A stretch of DNA of 64,000 bases from Methanobacteriota archaeon. Lineage in GTDB: Archaea; Methanobacteriota; Methanobacteria; Methanobacteriales; Methanobacteriaceae. Each line of letters begins with the position of its first letter. Positions within the stretch are counted from its first letter, which is position 1. Positions 57,851-64,000 of the stretch are shown here, in pieces. The notes beneath the pieces were generated by a model. It ran no database searches and was not told the DNA's origin. It saw nothing but the letters and a program-made list of their open reading frames with translations. The translations under genes and the position numbers were made by a program. Where the stretch lies: NCBI GenBank assembly GCA_023434825.1, contig JAEYSH010000038.1, positions 7,380 through 71,379 on the forward strand, given 5' to 3'.

Positions 57851-59152
57851 TTATTTTTCAAATATTATATCATCAATATAAGAAACTCCCACAATAGCAC
57901 GTTTAATTTTAGTATTATCCAGTAAATGGCGCATATCTAAAAATTCACCATCATTAATAATATCTCTTATCCTTTTATCCATATTTGAGGTTTTTTTAAG
58001 AGGAATATGTTTAAAAACAACAGCATGGTTGTGGAGGAGCATTTCTTTATCACCAACATTAGCGGGGTGTAAATAAAATAGTGCATTTAAAGCACTCTTT
58101 TCAAGAGCAGAAATATCTCCAGTAAGATCCATACCTACACCAAAACTTATCATTGTCTCTCCACGGTATTTTGCTCCATCATTAAAGTCAATCCAATCTC
58201 CAATATTTTCATCATTCATTATCATTTCTCCATTTTTAGGAGTAAATTTCTTAATTGGAGAGATTTTAATTCCAGAGCTGTAAAATTCAGATATATCAGC
58301 CTGCATTGCTACACTTAAAACCCCATTAAAATTCTTTGTCCTTTGATTTGCAATCTTAAACAATGCTCCATAAAGCTCACTTACAGTGAAATCCTGGTTA
58401 TTTTCACCTTCTAAAATTATTATGTCGTTAAAATTTCCTTCTAATGCAACATTGAATCCTGTATGAATTGTTACTTTTCCAGTATCCAATTTAGGTGTTA
58501 AAAAATCAGTTGTATCATTTCCATCAGTAGGAAGCCATACCATTGTACCCCCTATTGTTATCATTTCCCCTAAAATCGATAAATAATCTTCAAAACTACC
58601 ACCTAAAGCTCCTAAACCAATAGAATATTCTGTACTAGAAAAAGACCTTGAATAAATTTCATTTTCTTCTAATGTGGCATATAACACCTTAGAAATATCC
58701 CCAACTACTTTCAATATTGCTTTATCCTTTGAATTTTCAAACATAGTAAATTTAATATTATTTTCCCTAAATTCTGGCAATTCATTCCAGTTTACATCCA
58801 TATCATCATCTATTTGAGGACTGATGACATCTATAGCTTCTTCCAGGTCAGAATGAATAGAAAAAAGCTTATCAAAGCCTGCTATTTCCAGTACTTCAAA
58901 AGGATAAGGATTTATATTTATTAAATATAACTCTCCTCCTCTTTTTTTTAGTAATTGAAATGTTGAAAGAAAAACTCTTATTCCTGCACTGCTTAAATAT
59001 TGGACATCTTTCATATCAACAATAACGTGTAAATCATCCTTTTTAACGAATTCCTTGAGTGCTCCATCCATTTTTGAAGCTCCAAACGCATCTAATCTAC
59101 CTTCAGGTGAAATTATTAAAGTGCCTTCTGTCCTATTAGCAGTTATTTCCAT
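57851..59152 (-). CDS. STAS-domain protein with large uncharacterised C-terminal domain
   Basis: About 433 residues. Residues 1-105 are a STAS domain like SpoIIAA/RsbV anti-sigma factor antagonists (GTLIISPEGRLDAFGASKMD, YLSSAGIRVFLSTFQLLKKR, with SSAG at the phosphorylated position). The remaining 325 residues, with EYSIGLGALGGSFEDYLSIL, FNVALEGNFNDIIILEGENN, MISFGVGMDLTGDISALEKS, are not a family I recognise. Because archaea have no sigma factors, it probably acts through a partner-switch on another target. ATG 59152 with GTGGGGTATCTT is preferred over 59170. Confidence 0.78.
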   Translation of the reverse strand: MEITANRTEGTLIISPEGRLDAFGASKMDGALKEFVKKDDLHVIVDMKDVQYLSSAGIRVFLSTFQLLKKRGGELYLININPYPFEVLEIAGFDKLFSIHSDLEEAIDVISPQIDDDMDVNWNELPEFRENNIKFTMFENSKDKAILKVVGDISKVLYATLEENEIYSRSFSSTEYSIGLGALGGSFEDYLSILGEMITIGGTMVWLPTDGNDTTDFLTPKLDTGKVTIHTGFNVALEGNFNDIIILEGENNQDFTVSELYGALFKIANQRTKNFNGVLSVAMQADISEFYSSGIKISPIKKFTPKNGEMIMNDENIGDWIDFNDGAKYRGETMISFGVGMDLTGDISALEKSALNALFYLHPANVGDKEMLLHNHAVVFKHIPLKKTSNMDKRIRDIINDGEFLDMRHLLDNTKIKRAIVGVSYIDDIIFEK

Positions 59153-59340
59153 AAGATACCCCACTGCCATTTAAAATTTACAAAAATTAATATTAGTTTC
59201 TACTAAATCTATTAATATATTTATGAAATTTACCTCAAAAATTTAATAAACATAAACTTAAACATTATCTATACAATATTCATTGATTTTAAGATTCATC
59301 GCATCATCTAATAATTACAACATTAAAAAAAGTGATATTA

Positions 59341-60417
59341 ATGATTTATAAACTAAAAGGTACTCTTACATCAGCTATCTTTATTATTGTCGCCCTTTTA
59401 ATACTTTCATTTTTCGTATTAACTCCAATGATAAGTATGATTATTCTTGGGGCAGTTTTTGCTTATGTGATTCGGCCAATATCCAATAAAATGTTACCCT
59501 ATCTTAAATTTGAAACCATATCAATAATTGTTGCAATGATACTGGTAATTCTCCCATTAATTGCTATTGTGGCCGTTATTATCAACTCTTTTATTGAATC
59601 AATACCTTTACTTGTCTCAATAGCTAAAAGTGCTAATCTTGATAGTATAACCTCAAGTAATGCTCAACAATACCTGCCATCCATGCTACAAACATATACT
59701 GGTTCGATTTTAGGAAGTGTTAAACTTGGACTTGAAGAAATGTTAAAAAACTTATTAAATTATTTTGTAGCTTATATTGGATCACTTCCAACCATTGGAT
59801 TCCAGTTATTCATATTCTTTGCAGCAACATTTTACTTTGCAAAAGATGGGGACAGATTATGGGAATATATTCAATTTGTAATTCCAGATGACAGAACTCA
59901 TTATTTTAACTCACTTTTCAGTGAAGTAGAAAGGGTATTAAAGAGTATATTTTTCGGCCACTTCTTCACAGCACTTTTAACCGGAATACTTGCAGGAGTT
60001 GGATTTTGGCTCCTTGGATATCCATTTCCATCATTTTTAGGGATATTAACTGGATTCTTCCAACTTATACCATTTATAGGTCACTGGCCGCTTCCTATTA
60101 TCCTTTCAGCGTACGATATACTCACTGGAGATTATTTAAGAGCTGTTGCTGTATTAATTCTTGGATTTCTTATGAGTGCCATAGATATTTATCTCCGGCC
60201 CAAAATATCCAGTAAATATGCTGATATCCACCCACTAATATTTATCTTAGGATTCCTGTGTGGACCTCTTGTATTTGGATTAGTTGGTTTTGTATTAGGC
60301 CCATTAATTTTAGGAGTTACATATGCAGCTGTAAGTGCCTATAAAAAAGATAGAACTGCAGAAAAAGCTGATAAAATTAATTTAAAGGATAAAAATGAGC
60401 CTAAAATAATTAAATAA
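59341..60417 (+). CDS. AI-2E-family (TqsA/PerM-like) membrane transporter
   Basis: 358 residues with eight membrane segments. The sequence GAVFAYVIRPISNKML and the C-terminal segment PFIGHWPLPIILSAYDI with DIHPLIFILGFLCGPLVFG are typical of the AI-2E transporter family. It may export small solutes; the name is historical and does not show quorum sensing here. ATG 59341 follows AAAGTGATATTA, preferred to GTG 59332. It is convergent with the lipoprotein gene. Confidence 0.85.
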   Translation: MIYKLKGTLTSAIFIIVALLILSFFVLTPMISMIILGAVFAYVIRPISNKMLPYLKFETISIIVAMILVILPLIAIVAVIINSFIESIPLLVSIAKSANLDSITSSNAQQYLPSMLQTYTGSILGSVKLGLEEMLKNLLNYFVAYIGSLPTIGFQLFIFFAATFYFAKDGDRLWEYIQFVIPDDRTHYFNSLFSEVERVLKSIFFGHFFTALLTGILAGVGFWLLGYPFPSFLGILTGFFQLIPFIGHWPLPIILSAYDILTGDYLRAVAVLILGFLMSAIDIYLRPKISSKYADIHPLIFILGFLCGPLVFGLVGFVLGPLILGVTYAAVSAYKKDRTAEKADKINLKDKNEPKIIK

Positions 60418-60454
60418 AAATTAAATATTCCTTTTAAAATTAAAAAATAAAATT

Positions 60455-60471
60455 AGTCCCTGTTAAGGACT
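60455..60471. terminator. Shared bidirectional terminator hairpin
   Basis: AGTCC / GGACT stem with a 7-base loop, lying between two convergent genes, with T-rich sequence on both sides. It ends in the stop codon of the minus-strand gene. Confidence 0.4.
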
Positions 60472-60953
60472 TAAGATAATTTTATTTCTATTGAATTAGA
60501 GAGCACTGTGTGTTTTGAACCTTTAGCATCATTAAATTTAACGCTGAATCCACCTATAAAGAACGGGTTGGATACTGTAGCATTAGGTCCAAAGTCTTCT
60601 TGAACTTCAGCATCTGTTGGTATATAAATAGTTGTGTCACCTTTTCTAGTTTCTCCGGGTTTTAAAGTACCTAAAGCTTTTTCAAAGTCCTGACTGTCAA
60701 TTTGGACATTGTAAACGGTTTCATTACCCTTATTTGTCACTTCATACTGAATAGTCACATTCATACCCTTTTTAGCTGTTTCAGGGCCTTTTTGGACTGC
60801 AACTACATCAACCGCCTTGGTGACATTTGTATTGTTTTGAGCTTGAGTTGTGTTATTTTGTACTGTCGCATTATTTTGCTGTGTGCATCCAGATGCAAAA
60901 ACAACCACAGCAAGGATTGCAATTACTAAAACTATTCCAGTTTTATTATTCGT
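60471..60953 (-). CDS. Lipoprotein with NEW3/CARDB-like domain, apparent ACG start
   Basis: About 160 residues. A signal peptide TGIVLVIAILAVVVFASGC with the lipobox is followed by a Gln/Asn/Thr-rich linker and a beta-sandwich domain (VTNKGNETVYNVQIDS, TLKPGETRKGDTTIYIP). The only conventional start is GTG 60908, which would leave only six residues before the lipobox Cys and remove most of the signal peptide. A strong AGGAGGG lies at 60960-60966, exactly 7 bases before an in-frame ACG (60951-60953); ATT (60957-60959) is also in frame but too close. A TATA box (TTATATATAC) is upstream. ACG or ATT initiation, or a sequence error, are the options. Confidence 0.7.
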   Translation of the reverse strand, partial: TNNKTGIVLVIAILAVVVFASGCTQQNNATVQNNTTQAQNNTNVTKAVDVVAVQKGPETAKKGMNVTIQYEVTNKGNETVYNVQIDSQDFEKALGTLKPGETRKGDTTIYIPTDAEVQEDFGPNATVSNPFFIGGFSVKFNDAKGSKHTVLSNSIEIKLS

Positions 60954-61067
60954 TTTAATCCCTCCTATAAAATTAATTAGATTATTGTGTATATATAAGT
61001 ATCAGAAAAAATTTAAGTTCTTAATACGGATTAAAACAAATAATTTATAATATAAAGAATTATTTTA

Positions 61068-61475
61068 TTAAAATTTAAGTTGTTTATCCTTTTTAATCAA
61101 TTCATCAAATTCTAAACCCTTTGAAAATGCTAGATCAACATCTACCTTGTAATTTTCCCCTCGAGTCTTAATAAGATCATCAACATGCACAAAACGCCAT
61201 TTTTTATTTTTAAATTTAGCACCAAGATATGGTACAGCCCCAAAAATTTCAGAAAACTCCTTTAATCCAGTAATCTTTTCAGAATTAATGTAAATATGTT
61301 CTGCAGAAGTGGATTTAACTTCAATTGCAAGGTAAACCTTCCCATTACCTGCTATTATATCTGGAAGTGGCTTTTTTGTTGCTCCACCTGAAGCTGGCGC
61401 TCTCATTGCAGCACAATCTGCATTCCAGAGCATTTTAACCAATTCACGTTCTACTCGTGACCCTTTTTTGTTCAT
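61068..61475 (-). CDS. hjc: Archaeal Holliday junction resolvase
   Basis: About 135 residues. MNKKGSRVERELVKMLW contains the catalytic Glu, PLPDIIAGNG and YLAIEVKSTSAEHIYI the PD-(D/E)xK motif. It cuts four-way DNA junctions in recombination repair. Length is normal. ATG 61475 was chosen over GTG 61487; upstream TTGATAGT resembles a weak ribosome binding site. The 165 bases upstream contain nothing recognised. Confidence 0.93.
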   Translation of the reverse strand: MNKKGSRVERELVKMLWNADCAAMRAPASGGATKKPLPDIIAGNGKVYLAIEVKSTSAEHIYINSEKITGLKEFSEIFGAVPYLGAKFKNKKWRFVHVDDLIKTRGENYKVDVDLAFSKGLEFDELIKKDKQLKF

Positions 61476-61652
61476 ACTATCAAGCACTCGATTTTAGAAA
61501 TAACCTTAAAAACTAGTTTAAATTTAATATAATATAAAATCTTTGCTAAAAAAGTTTCAAATGTCTTTCTAAGGATAAAATGATAATAAATTAAATAAAA
61601 TGCATTTCAAATTATTAATTAAAAACATTTTGAATTTGATAATGAGTTTAAT

Positions 61653-61961
61653 TCACACGTTGCCATCAAAATATTCCAAATTTGATGCTGTGAATGTGCC
61701 ATTTTCACCAAATGCATTAATCCATTGAATTCTTACATTTCGAACAATTACTTTTTTACCTCTAAAAACAATATCAAAAATCGTTCCAATTTTCTCAAAT
61801 TCTTGATCAAATGCCATAAATTTAGAAAAAGAACCCCTATAACTGTATTTATTTTTTATAAACCATTGAATAAGGTTAACACCCTCCATAATGCCTACTA
61901 GCTCCCCTTCAAAATAAACATCACATCTTAAAGCGTCGCAGGTTCTTTCCATTTTAAGCAT
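61653..61961 (-). CDS. Hypothetical protein, 102 aa
   Basis: The product is probably beta-rich (CDVYFEGELVGIMEGVN, IFDIVFRGKKVIVRNVRIQW, NGTFTASNLEYFDG), with no Cys motif beyond two N-terminal Cys, no membrane segment and no recognised family. GAGGGATTAA precedes the ATG. It is monocistronic between hjc and the tRNA cluster. Confidence 0.6.
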   Translation of the reverse strand: MLKMERTCDALRCDVYFEGELVGIMEGVNLIQWFIKNKYSYRGSFSKFMAFDQEFEKIGTIFDIVFRGKKVIVRNVRIQWINAFGENGTFTASNLEYFDGNV

Positions 61962-62098
61962 TTAATCCCTCATTTACAAATATCTTAATTACAACTATTT
62001 AATAATTTATTTTTTTATTATGATATTAAGACCAAAAGAAATAATAAATGAGATAATTTTAAAATGCAATAAAATTTAAAAACAATAAAATTGTAAGA

Positions 62099-62177
<79 letters not shown>

Positions 62178-62212
62178 GGGAATTAAATAATCATAAAGGT
62201 TTATGTTTCGAG

Positions 62213-62296
62213 TGCGGGAGCAGGGATTCGAACCCTGGTAGGCCTACGCCAACGGGTCCTAAGCCCGTCCCCTTTGGCCAGCTCGGGCACCCCCGC
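62213..62296 (-). tRNA. tRNA-Leu (TAG)
   Basis: Minus strand, 84 bases, with a long variable arm (TGGCGTAGGCCTACCA). Acceptor GCGGGGG / CTCCCGC with one G-T pair, anticodon loop CTTAGGA giving TAG, discriminator A. CCA is not encoded. Confidence 0.96.
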
Positions 62297-62328
62297 GAGC
62301 TGTGAGTTTAAGTTATGAATATAAAGAA

Positions 62329-62406
<78 letters not shown>

Positions 62407-62430
62407 AAGTGAACAAATGAATATATTGGA

Positions 62431-62504
62431 TGGGCCCAATGGGATTCGAACCCATGGCCGCTCGGTTATGAGCCGAGCGCTCTACCTGGCTAAGCTATGG
62501 GCCC
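62431..62504 (-). tRNA. tRNA with CAT anticodon (Met or Ile2)
   Basis: Minus strand, 74 bases. Acceptor GGGCCCA / TGGGCCC, discriminator A, anticodon stem CTCGG / CCGAG around CTCATAA. It does not have the initiator-type G-C pairs in the anticodon stem, so it is elongator Met or the isoleucine tRNA whose C34 is modified to agmatidine. The GGGCCC acceptor resembles archaeal Ile tRNAs, but this cannot be settled by eye. Confidence 0.92.
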
Positions 62505-62508
62505 AGAG

Positions 62509-62581
<73 letters not shown>

Positions 62582-62584
62582 CAT

Positions 62585-62679
62585 GCTTAGCAAAGCTTCT
62601 TTTTTTAGTTGCAAACTACTAGCTAGCGGCTTGCAAATTACAAATTTTTGATTTGTAAACTTGAAATCGAAATTTCAAG
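62585..62679. repeat. Hairpins upstream of the tRNA cluster, in a 350-base gap
   Basis: TTACAAAT / ATTTGTAA (62638-62658) and CTTGAAAT / ATTTCAAG (62660-62679) are perfect 8-bp stems with loops of five and four bases, side by side, with a small GCTT/AAGC stem at 62585-62596. They lie between the likely tRNA promoter (TTTATATAGT on the minus strand near 62729-62738) and tRNA-Asn. The rest of 62582-62931 is AT-rich and holds the promoter of the radical SAM gene; no gene is seen. Confidence 0.55.
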
Positions 62680-62931
62680 AGTGAAAATATTAGCACATTT
62701 GTGACGTATTTCATAAGTTAGTTATTATACTATATAAACGTTTTGGATATGCAAATCCACAGTATAACCAAGCATTAATTGCTTATTACATATATATTTT
62801 GTTATTACTTGATTATATAGTTTTATTTATTTATACATAGAATATAGAAGACAAATTAACAATCTAAATATTTATTCATCTAGTTATAAAAATTAAAATA
62901 TCTAAACTAATCTAATTAAATCTGGTGAATC

Positions 62932-63927
62932 ATGAATCTCATAAACAAAATCAAAAACTTCGAAGTACTTGATTTAATGCAAAAAGCCAATGAAATCACT
63001 TTGAAAGAGCATGGAAACCAAATAACTCTTGAAAGGGCTATTTTTCTTTCATGGTGGTGTGATAAAGGAGATTGCCTATTTTGCTACATGTCATCTCAGA
63101 AACCAAAAATTAAAGAGCCCAGTACCGCACGAAGGAATATAAATTCAATTTTAGCTGAAGCAGAGCTTTGCAGGAGAACTGATTGGAAAGTAGAGTTTTT
63201 ATCTGGAGGATATGGTTCATTTACAACCCCTGAAATAAAAAATATTTCAAGTAAAATCTATGAAATTACTGGAGAACCTGTTTGGCTAAATATTGGGATT
63301 ACAAAAGATATTGAAGCATATGGAGAAGAAATTGCAGGAATTACCGGAGCAGTTGAAGTTGCAAATCCAGATTTACATGATAAAATATGCCCTAGCAAAT
63401 CTTTAGAAGATATAACTGAAATGCTTGAAGTTGCTGGCGATTCAGGATTTCAAAAGGCAATAACCATTATTTTAGGGCTTGGAGAAACTCCTGAGGATTT
63501 AAAATATCTCCATGAATTGATTAATGACGTGGGAATTGATAGAGTTACTTTCTATTCTCTAAATCCTCATAAAGAAACCGCTTATGAAAATACACCCCAA
63601 CCAGCTTCTTTATATTATGCAGGGGTTGTTGCAGCAACCAGAATTAAGTTTCCAAAACTTCAGATAATTACAGGAACATGGATTGATAATCTGGCTAATA
63701 TTGGGCCTTTGCTTTTAAGCGGTGCTAATGGACTTACAAAATTTCCATTATTTAAAATGTTTGGAACACGTTATGGAAAAAGAGTAGAAGAAGAAGTTCA
63801 TTGGGCTGGAAAAGATTTAATTGGCACTTTCACTGACTTTGAAAAGTTAGAAAACGGTGAAACTTATAATCCCGAAATTGAAACATATATACAAAGATAT
63901 GTCAATAAATGCTTGAAAAATAAATAA
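62932..63927 (+). CDS. Radical SAM protein with CX4CX2C motif, biotin-synthase-like
   Basis: 331 residues. CDKGDCLFC (about residues 43-51) is a CX4CX2C cluster motif instead of the usual CX3CX2C; the following EFLSGGYGSFTTPEI region replaces GGE, and the barrel segments AITIILGLGETPEDLKYLHE and GVDRVTF-like VGIDRVTFYSLNPHKETAYE fit BioB/HmdB-type enzymes. The C-terminus has LLLSGANGLTKFPLFKMFGT. Substrate unknown; HmdB, HcgA and BioB are possible relatives. TCTGGTGAATC precedes the ATG. The final 73 bases of the window after it hold no feature. Confidence 0.8.
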   Translation: MNLINKIKNFEVLDLMQKANEITLKEHGNQITLERAIFLSWWCDKGDCLFCYMSSQKPKIKEPSTARRNINSILAEAELCRRTDWKVEFLSGGYGSFTTPEIKNISSKIYEITGEPVWLNIGITKDIEAYGEEIAGITGAVEVANPDLHDKICPSKSLEDITEMLEVAGDSGFQKAITIILGLGETPEDLKYLHELINDVGIDRVTFYSLNPHKETAYENTPQPASLYYAGVVAATRIKFPKLQIITGTWIDNLANIGPLLLSGANGLTKFPLFKMFGTRYGKRVEEEVHWAGKDLIGTFTDFEKLENGETYNPEIETYIQRYVNKCLKNK

Positions 63928-64000
63928 CCAGATGCTATTTTGATTTTGAAAATTACCAATTAGCGAAATATTGATAAGTGTTTTAACTAAAACAATTAAT

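Noticed and set aside
60906..60908. GTG 60908 as the lipoprotein start
   Set aside because: Only seven residues would precede the lipobox Cys, too short for a signal peptide, while a strong ribosome binding site lies further upstream.

Overview
The window looks like chromosome of a mesophilic hydrogenotrophic methanogen of the order Methanobacteriales, most likely Methanobacterium. This rests on the C-terminus of formylmethanofuran:tetrahydromethanopterin formyltransferase at the left edge, a nearly complete energy-converting hydrogenase B (ehb) operon, Nop5/fibrillarin, an archaeal NusA-like KH protein, Hjc, QueD/QueE, AT-rich intergenic DNA with archaeal TATA boxes, and ribosome binding sites of the GGTGAT/GAGGT type. 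No rRNA, CRISPR array, transposase or integrase was seen.

Layout. 1-8 kb: end of ftr, a zinc-ribbon protein with a MuF-like tail, a zinc ribbon, a K+ channel with an unusual triple-repeat C-terminus, NAD(P)HX repair enzyme, BofA-like protein, argG, an AstE/AspA-type deacylase and a DUF457-type membrane protein. 8.2-17.8 kb: ehbA to ehbP, a membrane [NiFe]-hydrogenase with antiporter-like subunits and a 14-motif polyferredoxin that supplies low-potential electrons for carbon assimilation. 17.8-21.4 kb: flavin/Fe-S redox genes and a PadR regulator with a repeat-rich operator. 21.4-29.0 kb: an unusual tightly overlapped operon encoding a pyruvyl-transferase-like protein, an acyl reductase/acyl-CoA ligase fusion, a small ATC-hydrolase-like protein and an Fe-S GMC oxidoreductase, next to a TetR-controlled Fe-S protein. 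29-37 kb: flavoproteins, an Fpg-like protein lacking the catalytic proline, an ACT protein, four tandem paralogues of an unknown 95-105 residue family, hybrid cluster protein with ferredoxin and cupin, and a solo Cas4.

37-48.7 kb: homoserine dehydrogenase, an array of short perfect hairpins, a nucleotidyltransferase, a PPC/DUF296-DUF366-queD-queE group (archaeosine precursor synthesis), five consecutive CBS-domain genes (about 18 CBS motifs), an Rnl3-type RNA ligase that appears to use a CTG start overlapping the last CBS gene, and pheA. 48.7-64 kb: a Thr-rich membrane protein, three PsbP-like exported proteins all starting with TTG, NusA-like KH protein, coaBC, the C/D-box RNP genes flpA and nop5 with a membrane/coiled-coil gene between them, pyrD-pyrK, a STAS fusion protein, AI-2E transporter family protein, a lipoprotein apparently starting at ACG, hjc, five tRNA genes on the minus strand (Asn, CAT, Glu, Leu, His) and a radical SAM protein with a CX4CX2C motif.

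The strongest candidates for undescribed biology are the acyl-reductase/ligase operon, the tandem small-protein family, the CBS array coupled to RNA ligase, the triple-repeat channel, and the hairpin clusters. Functions are inferred from recognisable motifs in the translated sequence; no database search was run.
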